Positions 47,642 to 59,179 of a stretch of 64,000 bases of DNA are shown one piece after another (within the stretch, counting starts at the first letter, position 1; each line of letters starts with the position of its first letter). Under the pieces are notes generated by a model, which made no database searches, was not told the origin of the DNA, and was given only the letters and a program-made list of their open reading frames with translations. The stretch is from Sodiomyces alkalinus F11 (taxonomy: Eukaryota; Ascomycota; Sordariomycetes; Glomerellales; Plectosphaerellaceae): positions 429,183-493,182 of the forward strand of contig NW_021167091.1 of NCBI RefSeq assembly GCF_003711515.1, in the 5' to 3' direction. The position numbers and the translations under genes were made by a program.

Positions 47642-49525
47642 CTAGTCCTGCTGAGTGCCTTTCGAGTCTCTGGACCTCTGTATATGCTGACGACGGATAA
47701 CCCATAACGTGGCAGCAATTCCTAGCAGACAGGAGCTCAGCGTGACGAAGTAGGCCTCCGAGTAACACGCAAGACCCGCCCTACAGATGCGTTCACCATC
47801 GGTGCCGATGCTGCTATGTTGGTCGAAAACTCTGCCGTAAAACAGATTAAACATGTTGCCTGATATGACCGGCGCTAGGGTCATGTAGCCCCAGTTTTGA
47901 CTGAGTCCATCCACGCCGAATGCCTCGGCTACAATGGAAGGGAAGACTCCGAAGAGAATGCCATATGCAAGGCCCGAGAGACTAGAAACCACACCCAGCC
48001 TATGTGGGTTGGTGATGTTGAAGGCGCATATTTGAGCCACGGAGAGGATGAGACTTGAAATAAAAAGACACCAGACACGACTGCGCTGCAGAACCCTGAC
48101 TATGACGTCCGAACCGATGCCTGACTTCACTGGTCAATACCACGTCTCTTACAGACAATTAAGTTGTCGCAGCGACTCACCACTCAAGAGTCGACCAGCA
48201 AAGCTACATAGAGACAAGATGGAGACATGCATTTGCTGCTGTGACACCAAAAAGCCATTGCTCAGTGTGTTGTCCCAGTGCCGCCAAAGCGCATTGACGT
48301 TGTGGCCGGTGTTGCTAGACAGTAGCGTTAGGGGGAGGTTGCGATGATGAATAGGTACGGGGGAATATTGCGCGGAATACAAGACCAGCTAACTTACTTG
48401 ATCGTCATCAATCCAACACCAGCAAGAATACCCATAATTGAAAATTGCTGCCAAAAATCGAATGTACGAATCAATCGAAATCCACGAATATCTGCACGAG
48501 GAGAACGATCCGTATCAATAGTGCTCTGCATAGAAGAATCATCGCCTCGCAAGGTAACAGAGTTCGGCACAAGATATGTCATCTCGTCTGGCTCGGAACT
48601 AACGGCCAAGGAAGGGCCTCGGTCTTCGTTCTGAACGACGCGTTCAATTGAGGCCTGGTACCCTGCATTCCTAGCTGCGATAATTGGATCGTGTCTATTA
48701 GATAACGTACCGATCTCAGTTGAAAAATCACGAGGGGCCTGGCGAGATACGTGTTGCTTCATAATCTCCTCGGAAGCTCTATGTAGCACTTCGGTGCTTG
48801 CTTGGTCAGACTGGGATATGGCATAATAGGCGGAGTGGGGAACGACGCGAAGGAAGAAGACGCCGCTGAAGGTCAAGCCAGAGGTTCCAATCGCAAGTAA
48901 GGCGAGAAACGCGCTCGTATCGCTTGGAAATAGTAGGCCCCCAAGGGTGGAAAAGAAAAACGCGCTCAGTCCGAAGGCCGCCAGCGGGAAGGCGGTTGCT
49001 GTGCCGCGGTGCCGCGGCCAGTTGAGTGCTGAAGTCTTGACGGCGGCCGCAAAGGCCATGCACGCTCCAAGCCCCGTCAAGAAAGAGAAGAGGCACAAGA
49101 CAGCGACCGAACCAGTGGCATTATCGTAAGCCTGGTGCAACGGAAAATATCCCAGGCCCAACAAAAGAGCGCCGCAAACAACGGCGGGGCGCGGTCCTCG
49201 GTGGTCAACAAACATGCCAATCGGCACTCCTAGGGAATACATGCCCAGATTCCCTGCCGCCCCAACCAGATTGCTCTCGGTGGATGTGAGCTTGAGGCGA
49301 TCGGCAAACTGGGGCGCCCATGCCGAGTACACATACTAATCGCAAGACGATCCCAGATTAGCAACGAGCGCAAAAAAAATCGGCACAATAGGGTATCATA
49401 GCAGGGCGGAAGTTCAGAGCATCTCTTACATTAGTACCACACGCAAGGGATATCGCCGTTGCTGCTATACTTGCAATGATGCGGGATTGGATGAGATTGG
49501 GCTGACTGCCTACATTCGCCGTCAT
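47642..49525 (-). CDS. MFS transporter, fungal nodulin-like / monocarboxylate-type
   Basis: This is a membrane carrier of the major facilitator superfamily. It resembles uncharacterised ascomycete proteins related to yeast YMR155W, and its substrate is unknown. The CDS is complement of 49430-49525, 48398-49335, 48181-48314 and 47642-48120, giving 548 aa. Splice junctions restore conserved text: ACGTN-YVYSAWAPQF, GLMTIN-NTGHNVNALW and RLLSG-IGSDV. The MFS loop motif GMFVDHRGPRP is at about residues 72-82. Six hydrophobic segments precede a 110-residue hydrophilic loop (about 200-315) and about six follow, so 12 TM in all. NWGYMTLAPVISGN lies in the second half. I chose the ATG at 49525; an in-frame ATG at 49549 would add 8 residues. 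The gene is intact, un-RIPed and alone in its island. Confidence 0.88.
48121..48180 (-). other. MFS gene intron 3
   Basis: The intron is 60 bp with donor GTGAGT and acceptor GTCAG. G joins GC to make Gly in RLLSGIGSD. Confidence 0.86.
48315..48397 (-). other. MFS gene intron 2
   Basis: The intron is 83 bp with donor GTAAGT and acceptor TCTAG. AA joins C to give Asn in the conserved MTINN stretch. Reading through meets an immediate stop. Confidence 0.88.
49336..49429 (-). other. MFS gene intron 1
   Basis: The intron is 94 bp, phase 0, with donor GTAAGA and acceptor ATTAG. It splits ACGTN from YVYSAW within the first TM region. Confidence 0.85.
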
Positions 49526-49740
49526 GATGGACAGCTGAATGTCACGCAAGAAAAGGGAAACGGGTGTCGAGGCCTACTGGAGGTGATCACAGGCACGTCA
49601 CGCTCTATGGTCAGCGGACAAACGAAACGGCCTCTACCACCGTTCATTAAGTGCGGCAGACCTTGAACCTCCAGTGAACAGAGACAGGTTAATATATGGC
49701 CCGACTGCGAGGATATCACGGTTCAATCTAAGGACTGTGT
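49526..49740 (-). promoter_or_regulatory. MFS gene upstream region
   Basis: About 215 bp of un-RIPed DNA lie before the transporter start codon. A small minus ORF (49522-49719) covers it but resembles nothing. RIPed, AT-rich DNA begins near 49745. No motif is recognised. Confidence 0.4.
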
Positions 49741-50120
49741 TTCTATAGGCGTAGTCCTCCTTCTAAAGTACTGTTCAACTTGGATCCTATCCCGTAATTG
49801 CCGATAGGTCTATAGTATTATAGGAAGACTTAACAGACTCCTAGTTTATAATAACAGGCCTTTACTAAGTAGAGTATAACCTATAAGTTCTCTTATATGT
49901 ATTTAAATAGTCTATTACTATTTACTAAACTAGGGGTCTTGGCTATATAGGTATAATATATTATATTATCTTAGTTATATTATACTACTTATTATCTACT
50001 TTATCTAATATTAATATATATAAGCCTAGGACTATTATATTACATAAAAGCTATAAGACATATAAAAACTACTATAATAATAGTATAGGCTTATATATTA
50101 ACCATACTACGAGTATAATA
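49741..50120. other. AT-rich RIPed spacer, unassigned
   Basis: This is degraded sequence with no ORF and no clear match in the window, and probably an old transposon. Confidence 0.4.
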
Positions 50121-50262
50121 CGCCTATTAACCACGGGCGCGTAATAAAAGTAAAATCGATAAAACTACTAAGATAGCGATTATAACTATCGCCTCCCTCC
50201 CGGGATACTATTATAACAGTACCGTAATATTAGCGTTATAGTATAGCCGGAAGAGTCGCGAA
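50121..50262 (+). mobile_element. LINE-A 5'-end fragment
   Basis: It starts CGCCTATTAACCACGGGC and follows the LINE-A 5' UTR to GTATAGCCGGAAGAGTCGCG, then changes abruptly to family D sequence. LINEs normally lose 5', not 3', ends, so a later insertion or deletion must have removed the rest. Confidence 0.8.
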
Positions 50263-51075
50263 ATATATCGCACGTCAAAATACACTCTTTTGACTCTTCT
50301 AACTTAGGGGAAATCTTCGCGTGTGTATATTATATTAAGTTATAACGTGTACAAGACGGTTTACCCTATTTTTATACGGGGCAGTACTCCTCCGGAAGTA
50401 CTACTCTATTTAGATCCTATCCGGTATTTCACCGTGGGTCTACCCTTATTATTTCCCCCCCCCGAGGCCTATACCCACCACTAAGGCTCGTGCCTACCCT
50501 TAAGGCTCGTGCTAATATAACACACCCCCCTAGTTAGAGCGGATCCACTTTTCCGGGCCGACTAGCTAGTTAGAGGCCTCGGTTTAAACCGAATAGCTCT
50601 TGATCCTTTTTATTATAAAAAATAGCCTATCTTAAGAATAGTCCTCGAAAAGGCTCTTAAAAACGCTCTTAAACTAATCCTTTTAAATATTTAATTTAAT
50701 CTTAATCCCCGGCTTCTAATTAGTCTGTTTAGGTTAATCGCCGCCTATTTAATCCTATTACGGGACGCTCTAGAAAAGCTCCTATAATAATAATAACGCG
50801 TTTAAATCCACCGCTTATAGGCGTAGTCGTTAGCTATATCTCCCGCGGGCGTAGCCGTTAATAGGTATCTTTTAGTAGTATCTCCGTAGTAATAGCGGTA
50901 GGATCCCTTTACTAAGGCGATAGATTAGATATCCCTTATAGACTTAAATAATACCTTAAGATCCTACGCGAGGTCCCTAATCAATAGCTTATTATTATTA
51001 ATCCTTTACCTATTTATTACTATATATATATAATACTATTCCCGAGTACTAGAATATATCGCGGTAAGGGTATCT
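50263..51075 (-). mobile_element. Family D retroelement fragment
   Basis: It matches 1-800 in reverse complement. On the minus strand a purine run (AGGGGGG, near 50527) is followed by TGTTATATTAGCACGAGCC. Within this, CACGAGCCTTA occurs twice (near 50480-50515), which suggests LTR sub-repeats. The upstream part (50640-51050) is a degraded internal region. The class is likely LTR retrotransposon. Confidence 0.6.
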
Positions 51076-54000
51076 TCTACCTAATAATCTACTAAAGCTA
51101 TCTATAAGAGTCTAGTTTAGACTATACGGTCTTTCTCGGGTAGCTATAGGGGGAAAAACCCGGGATCCCGGGGAAAACCTCTATACTTATCCTTAGTTAG
51201 AGTAGTGCCGTTACGGGGCCGATATAGCCCCGGTTCGCCCCGTCTATATATCTAGATTATACCTTTAGGCTAATAGCTAACGAGAAGGGTATTAGGCTAT
51301 AGTTCGGGTTAGCCTAGGCCGGTTATTAATAAGGGGGCGGGGGCCGAAAGGGTACCGCGGCGTCTCCGCTATATAGCGGCCGCGGTATACTAACTACGGC
51401 CTCCCTATATCCCTAGGGGCTATGCCTATTATTCCTTCTATTTAATCAATAAAGAAAAGGCGAGGTAGGCGTTCCTGCCTCCTTTAGGGGGGGNNNNNNN
51501 NNNNNNNNNGGTGCCTTCTATATCCGGCGGTAGGTAAGAAGGGTAGGGCTCCGCGTATACCCGAAAATAATAGATAGATAATAGAAATTAAGGTCCTTTG
51601 CCTTTTCCTTTTTTCCTTCCCATAACGCTATACATTACGTTATAGGTATTCTTTATTACGTTCCCGCTTATAGCCTCGAAGGGCTACTATCGCGGTATCG
51701 TGCTAATTAGTACTATCTTCTAGTTTTTCTATTCTTAATTTATAATTTCCCGATTAATCTAGTATATAGTAGTTTATAGGTAGCGTTATAGTAGTATAGG
51801 GTTAATTAGGTAGTATAATAGTAGTAGTAATAATAATTATAATATTAACCGTAAATAAAGTCGTAATATAAGTATCCCTATATTATAGCGGTATTATAGT
51901 AATAGTATACTAATAGCTATAAATACCTCCTTCTAATAATAATAATTAGCGATGGTATCGCTATAGTAAATAGCCTTCTTTTAATATTGCAGTAGCGCTA
52001 TACTAATAACCTATTAGGCTAAGGAGCGCTTAAATGTAGCGGTTTTATCTTTTAGATAGACTGTCTCCCGGGCGCTACTTTCCGGTTATAGCCGTGGCGG
52101 TACCTTATCAGTAGAGGCGCTCTTGTATAATATCCTCCGCCGAACTCGCCGTATAAAGGGTATAGTGGGTATCCTAATAGATAACTATATACGTAGTCCT
52201 TTTTCGGTTTTATTATAGTGCCCCTATAGTAGTAGTATAGCGAACCGGTTCTAGGACCTTAAGTATATTAAGAGTAGTATTAGCACCTTTAAGGGAGGTA
52301 AGGACGAAACTAGTAAGGAGTCAAAAGGGGGGGGGGGCTTTAGCCCAATAACGCTTTAATACCGCTAGGGTCCTGGCTAGTAAGGCCTTATTTAATACTA
52401 ACTAGACCGTTATATTACCTCTTCCCCGCTATAGTACCGCCGCGTTCTTATAGGCTTCTATAACTTTAAGGGCGAGGCGAAAGTCCTTAAGCCTCTTCTA
52501 TTATAGGAACCACTTAGCTATCGCCCCGGCTTTTATATTACAGTCTAGTGCGTTATATAAATCCCCTTTAGTTGTAAGTAGTCTTCTTATAGTACCGAAA
52601 AGCTCCTTACGCTTTTCCTCGGTTACGTCCTAGTACTAGAGCACTACGTGCTCTGCTATTTCTGCCCCCCTAGTACTATAGGGGCACCGCGTTATTAGGA
52701 ATCCCGGTACCCTTACTTTAACTAGGAAGGCTTATAGGCCTAGCTTTTCTAATCTGATTTAGGTAAGTATAGTACTATATAGCTTTAGAAGTCCTTTATA
52801 TTTCCGGAGGGTGTGTTATATTAGGGGGCGGCTTAGTGCCGTTACGGCGTAGGTATAGGGCCTTTATACCTCTACTTAGGTTTAGCCCTATTCCCTTATA
52901 AGGGCTTTCCTTAGGGCCGCGTTTCCGGTCTAGGTTATTAAGGCGTTAATATAGGCTATCTATATAAGGGCCGTATAAGTCCTATAATACTAATTCGGTA
53001 CTGTTAGGCTTTTACTATAACCTATACTCCGGCTAATATTTTATCTTCGGTCCCCTCCTTTTATATCCGGTAAACCTTCCGGGTATTTAGGCCTAAAAGA
53101 TATAGGTTAAGGGGGGGATAAAGGTCTCTTTTTCGAGGACCCTAACCGGTTTAGCTTTATAGGCTCCGGCTACTAATCGGAGGTACCGGTTCTATACCGT
53201 TATAAGTGCCGCTATAAGGCCGTGCCAGGGGCCGGCCCCTATCTTATAAACAGTTAAGGCGTAATAGGCGATTATTAGTTGTATTATTATAAGGAATAGT
53301 TTTCTTACGTCTATAAAGCTATACCCCTTCCCTACTGCGCTAAGCCTTAAAAGGGCGTATATTTAGGTAGCTAGACGGCTTTTTATCTTTTTAATATATT
53401 ATCGGAAGTCGAGCTTCCTATTAAGCTAGACGCCTAAGAGCCTTATCGCCTCCGTTACCGGTACCGAAATAGCGCTAAGGGGGAGCGGGGTAGGTAAGGG
53501 TTAGCGTAACTTTATAAAGGGGATATAGATATACTTAGCTAATTCGAATTATAGCCCGCTCGCTATCTCTTAGTCTAGGTATATCCGCCACGCGTTAGCG
53601 AGGCGTTACCGCGTCTACGCCTCTATCCTACTAAAGGCGATAATATTCGTGTTATCGGTAAAACCTACTACAATCGTTTTAAGGACTCTTTTTAATTCCT
53701 TATAAAGGGTAAAGATATAGATAATAAAGGGGATAAGGGAGATTAGGGAGCCTTACGGTATATCCTCGTAGACGTACCGCGGGGGGGCCGTTTCGCTATT
53801 AAGTAGTAGCTAGGCTATACGGTCTTAAAGGAAACTACTAATTAGGGTAGTAAGCTACCGGGGGAAGCCTTTCCTTTTAAAGACCTTAAGGAGGCAAGAG
53901 TAAGGGATAGTATCGAATACTCCTTTAATATCTAGTTAGAGTATCGAAATAGTGCCGCTATAGGCCTAACTCGCTCTTATAGCCTTTATAACTCTTTATA

Positions 54001-55708
54001 CTACTATCTTTATATTTCGCCCTATCCGGTTACCTATCTACCCCTCTAGGAGGAGCCGATACTCCTCCGCTATAATAGCGATCCGGTCGGCTAGTATTCC
54101 CTTAAGGACTTTACCTATTATACTAAGGAGTAATATCGGTTATTAGCTCTTTACTATCTTATAGTCGGCCGACGGCCGACCTTCCTTTTTAAGGATTACC
54201 ACGGTAGCGTAATAGTACCTTTTCGGGTAATAGCCTATTTTAAGGCACGCTATAAAGATAGTACTTAGTCTTTAGTATAAGGGGGGTCTATATACTTTTC
54301 GAGCCCTGCTAGGAGCCTATTAGGTTCTAGTACCGCCTAGGGTTTAGTTTTCTTAAGGCGCCCTTATACGTCCGCTACGGTGATATCGCGGTGGATATTC
54401 TACCCCGGGGGGAATTCCGCGCTTAGGGGCCTAGGGGTAATAAGGAGGGGGGGGGTGAAGAACATCCGGTTAAGGATTTCGGCCTTCTCTACGTATATAA
54501 TTACCGGGTTATCGCTATTATCTCGGTATAGTAGTAGCACCGATAGGAGGTTTAGCGGTACTTCTCCTTTAATTCGTGCTTATTTTTATAGCCGTTAAAG
54601 GAGGTTATTATTCTTCCCGGTTAAGTAAAGTAGGTGCTATTAGTATAGCCGTTTCGTTACTGCTATAGCCTTATCTTAGTACCTCTCCGCTTCCTAGAAC
54701 TTATCCTATTTGTTCCGGGACTTCCTGGATATATATCTATAGTGGAGGCGCCTCGCTTCTTAAGTAAGGGCGGTAAGCTCCGCATTCCAATAAGGGGTGG
54801 GTAGGCGTCTAGGGGTATCCCCGCGGTAACGCGGTATGGCCTTATCGGCTAATGTTATAAGGTTTTTTACTAGTTTATCTAATACTTAGTCGATATCTCC
54901 TAGTATTATAAGGGGGCCGGTCTACTATAGTTATATAGCGGCGAACTAGGGGACCTAAAAGGGGTTAAAGTCTTTCTAGACCTAGCGGGGCCTAACTTAG
55001 TCCCGCGGTAGTATTCTCGCGGTAATCGGCGTAATATCCGTCTTTATAAGGATTTAGGCTATCTATAAGTAATAGTCTAACCCGATAATAGTCTTATTAA
55101 GGCCGTTAAAGTCGTAGCGGAGCCCTTACGTTACTTATATAAGGTTAATAGTGCTAGTATACCGGCCCGGGCGGTACTATATAGTTATTCTAGGGGGGGT
55201 TATTAGGTCTAGGTTCTACCGGGTTATATAGGTAAATAGGGTATCGGCCTAGGGGTAGTGCCGTGGTGGCTATAACTATAACGGGTAGTATAGGTTAAAG
55301 TCCTTTACGAGGACGTATCGGCCTTATAGCGGTACCGTGTCGAATATATCTTATAGGGGTATATTCTAGGGGATCCTAGCTAACTAGTAGTTCTCTAAGT
55401 AGATCAACTAGATTATAAGGGTATTATCTCCGGTCCCAAATATAACCGTGTAGGTATTATAGTAGGCCCGCTATATCTATATATATAGCGGGTATCTCTT
55501 ATAGATATATAAGAGGGCGCGGCCTCCTCCTTAGATTAGCCGGTATACCCTATAAGAGGGGTAGGCGGGGCTTTTCGTGAAAGGGTTAAGGCCGGGTTCT
55601 TAGATTACTGTTACGTTATACATAGCACGGTACCGGAGTAGTAGCTCCCGCCACACCTAACTCCTCCCTATATTCTATGAAAGGATATAGATTTCTATTT
55701 ATTAATAT
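51076..55708 (-). mobile_element. LINE-A minus copy 2, 5'-truncated, RIPed
   Basis: The 3' terminus is at about 51076 (little tail left), followed by a 3' UTR with a 16-base assembly gap. ORF2 then runs up to about 55690, with the RT box remnant near 53640-53685. It is truncated near 55708, at the place matching about 26040 of plus copy 1, just upstream of ORF2. It lacks the LINE-C insertion found in minus copy 1, so it shows the empty site. Confidence 0.85.
51494..51509. other. Assembly gap (16 N) after a G run
   Basis: Undetermined bases directly follow a GGGGGGG run in the LINE-A 3' UTR, at the same relative place as the 150-N gap at 10409. Confidence 0.95.
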
Positions 55709-56924
55709 TAATATCCTTAATATCCTTCGAGTATATCCTTCGTACTCGAATAAAGGATATCTTCCCCGTAAGCCTAGACCGTTCTCTTTCGAGTCAGTTT
55801 ATCTAATACGAGTTAGATAAAGGATATAAAGGATTACGATATTACTACGACATGGATCAGTATTATAATACTATTACGATATCGATTCTTTTGTAAAGAA
55901 TAAAGGATATTAACCCGTTCCCTCGGTTCGGTTCTTTCCTTTCTTTATTCTTTATTCTTAATCCTTTATCTTAATCGCTTTTTCGATCCGAAGAAGACAC
56001 ACTACGCGCGTAGAGATCCGACCATAATTATAATCCTATTATTACCTTCTTATTTTTCTACTGCTTTTCGTGACTTTCGTCCCTTCCGCTTATCTAAGAT
56101 CTTTAAAGATCTTTAAAAGGTTATAAGCCCGGGAAAGCTTGACTAAAGTCTTAAAATAACGTATTCCTTAATTACCTACCGTCGTAAGCTAGAAAGAGAA
56201 TCCCCCGATTCTAAATAATAGTCCTTATTCCTATCCGATATTTCTCTCTATATACTACCGATACTACTTACTTACCTCCTTACCGACCTATATACCTATA
56301 TATACAATCCTACGGTTTGATCGGTTAGTCGGCTTAGTCATATGCTTATAAATCTATAAAATCTATAGAAAAATCATAAAAGCCTACAATTATATAAATT
56401 AAACGAGTGCACTATTCTTTATATACGGATACTATAACCACTATAGCACGAGGGCTATTCTAGTTATAATATTAGAATATCTTCGTTATTTATAAGTCTT
56501 TAGTTTTACCTTAGATTTCTATACCTATATATTTTTCGACCATGGAATCCTATATAAATATTATATTTTCTACGCGACCGTGAATTCCCTCGCTCCGCGA
56601 AGACCCACTTTAGGATCCTCGCAAATAAAGGAATTTAACCGGCCCCACTTTAGATCCGCCACAATAAAGAAATACTATGTTTAGAAATAAAGGAATTCTA
56701 TTATTCGTATATACGGGTATCGTTTTCTTTATCTACGAAGCCGTTTTTCCTCTTTTAGAATAAAGAACTATATATCGGTTCTACTTTAGACCCGTATAAG
56801 TAAAGGTATTACTATAGTAACTACGTCTATGCTTAGAATAAAGAAAATAATAAAGAAAAGAACTATTTTCCTTATTTATAGTATAACTTCGTCAGTTCTT
56901 ATCTACACTAATTAAAATAAATAC
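55709..56924 (+). other. Second copia element: LTR and leader region, RIPed
   Basis: No ORF is present. It lies immediately upstream of copia gag (56925-57317), so it should contain the 5' LTR and leader. AAAGGATAT-like words recur at about 55690-55920 and AATAAAG words at about 56620-56860. The LTR limits cannot be set because no partner LTR is in the window. Confidence 0.55.
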
Positions 56925-57317
56925 CGTTTAGGAGCTCTTAAGATACCCGCGTAGGCTAAACTTAAGGAAATTAACGTAAAGAAGCTAAAGGGTAGTCAGA
57001 ACTACTAAACCTGGACGATAGCTATATGTACTTACTTTACACGAAAGGGAAAGCTTCTAAAAGAGCTTATAAAACCCCTGCCTAAAGATACCTCTAATAA
57101 GGTAAAAGAAGAAAAGTTAAAGATTACTAGAGATCTACTCTCCGCTCTATAAGACGGGCCCTTAATATAGGTTTAGGACCTTAATTTTACTTTAGAAATC
57201 TGGGAAAAGTTGAAATCCTTATATAAGAAAAAGGGGTTTTAAGCAGACTATAACGTCCTTACGTCGTTTTTTAACCTAGATATCTTAGAATTCCCCACGC
57301 TTAAGGACTTTTTATAT
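56925..57317 (+). pseudogene. Copia gag N-terminal part, interrupted
   Basis: The plus strand reads KLKGSQNY-TWTIAICTYFTRKG, then EEKLKITRDLLSAL and LEIWEKLKSLYKKKGF, then YNVLTSFFNLDILEFPTLKDFLY. This is the copia gag (UBN2-type) domain. RIP stops are few. It ends abruptly at the simple-repeat tail of a LINE-A 3' fragment. The rest of this copia is not in the window. Confidence 0.85.
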
Positions 57318-57530
57318 TTTATTATTATTATTATTATTCTTACTCCGCTATCCTATCTAATCTAATCTATAAGAGCCTAATTTAGACTATACGGTCTTTC
57401 TCAGGTAGCTATAGAGGGGAAAACCCGGGGTTCTAGGGGAAAAACCTCTATACTCGTCCTTAGTTAGAGTAATACCGTTATAGGGCCGATATAGCCCCGG
57501 TTTACCCCGTCTATATATCTAGATTGCTAG
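57318..57530 (-). mobile_element. LINE-A 3'-end fragment
   Basis: A (TTA)n tail at 57318-57342 is followed by the LINE-A 3' terminus (ACTCCGCTATCCTATCTAAT..., AACCCGGGG), about 200 bp, then unrelated sequence. This 5'-truncated insertion disrupts copia gag. Confidence 0.83.
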
Positions 57531-57540
57531 TTAGTTAACT

Positions 57541-57557
57541 AAAAAAAAAAAAAAAAA
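57541..57557 (+). repeat. A17 homopolymer before a LINE-A 5' end
   Basis: Seventeen A residues directly precede the 5' start of LINE-A plus copy 3. None of the other LINE-A 5' ends has this. It may be the tail of another insertion or the target site. Confidence 0.9.
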
Positions 57558-57839
57558 GCGCCTATTAACCACGGGCGCGTAATAGGAGTAAAATCGATAA
57601 AACCACTAAGACGGAGATTATAATTACCGCCTCCCTCCCGGGATACTATTATAGCGGTACCGTAATACTAACGTTACGGTATAGCTAGAAAAGATATAGG
57701 ATAGTGGCCTGATTTAGTCTACGCAAAATTCGTAATAGACTTACTTTTCGTAACACGAGCGCTCCCCCCCTCGCCCGTGGCGGGATATAGCGCGGAACCG
57801 ATAGGAGACCGAAAGGGGACTACCGCGCCCCCTGGAACC

Positions 57840-58960
57840 GAGAGTAACTAAGATTAAGGCAGAAATTCAGGCCTTACTAGCTAACGGGAATACGATTAAG
57901 TAGGTTATAGAGCTAGTAGAGGAACTAATTATAATACGTATTACCCGTAAGGACGCCGGCGTAATACCGCTAGTATACTTATATACTACTATTCGCTATA
58001 TTATCCGAGAGGAACTCCGAAAAGAAATAAGCGGTATAAAAAAGACTTAGGCTAATATTATAGCTCGGGCTCCTATAGCGGTACCGCCGCGGGACCCCGC
58101 CCCCCTTAAAATAATCCCCGCTAAGTACTACTAAAAACTAATTATCTGCTAAAGAACCCTCCCTAAAGACTAGCCCCTTAAAGATAGGACCCTAAAGGAG
58201 ATTATCTAAGCTATAAACACCACGACTACCCGATACGATACCACAACGGCACAGAAGCTACTAAGCGGAGATATCTACCTTACCTTTACCGAAGGGGTAT
58301 AGTAGTAGGCCACCTATAAGGAATAATAGATTAAGAAGGCCTTTAGTAAAGGAGCTACCCTAGCCGTATATATTTACCCTATACTAGCTAAGGCTATCCC
58401 CTAAGAGGTCCTTAACGCCCTATCCGAAGAAGACCTACTAGTATCTTTATAGGATATAAACCCCGAGGTAAAAATTATCTAAGCTTAATAATAGGTACCC
58501 TACCACGGTACTAGTAAGGTAATACTCCTCCTTATTAAATCGGCTTCGCCGGAAAGGGTAGTAAGTCTTATCCGGAATACCCTCCTCTTTAAGGGGGGTA
58601 CCTATATCTATAAACTATATAATCCTAACCTAAGCCCCCTAAGGTACTATAAATACCTATACTTCGGCTACTAAGTAAACGGCTACCCTATAGCGGAGAG
58701 GGTAAACCGCTATTATATTAAGCCTAAATCGGCGTACTTATAGGGCCTAGGATATTATCAAGCTATAGCGCCGGGGCGCCCCCGCTATTCCGCCGCTTAT
58801 ACCGGAGACTATAATACTTTTAACGATTTATACCGGCTATTAAAGAAAGAGGCTAAGAAGACCCGCGAAGCGTATAAGTACTAAGCTAGGGACTTCGATA
58901 TTACCTATTAGACCGAAGCGGTATACCCGCGGTAACCGTAGATTTTCCCCTTAATTATTA
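57840..58960 (+). pseudogene. LINE-A (copy 3) ORF1
   Basis: It is colinear with the other copies, from AEIQALLANGN near 57860 to the knuckle remnant KYLYFGY-VNGYP near 58650-58695. It carries many stops. Confidence 0.72.
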
Positions 58961-59179
58961 TCGCCTAAGACTAGGACCGACCTCTTTATAGAGATAGGGG
59001 TCGGCCCCCGAAAAGGACTAGGGGATAAGAAGACTCCTTAATACTAGGCCCGATAAGCGCCTATATAATCTCCTATAAGGCCGGTAAAGCATTATAGTAG
59101 GAACCCTAAAGCTAGACCCCAGTTATACCGGGTACGTTATCTTAGCCCCTCCCCCCCTCTAACTAATAGAAATCCATAT

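Noticed and set aside
48149..48382. 77-codon minus ORF as a separate small gene
   Set aside because: Its middle is exon 3 of the MFS gene; the ends are intron sequence.
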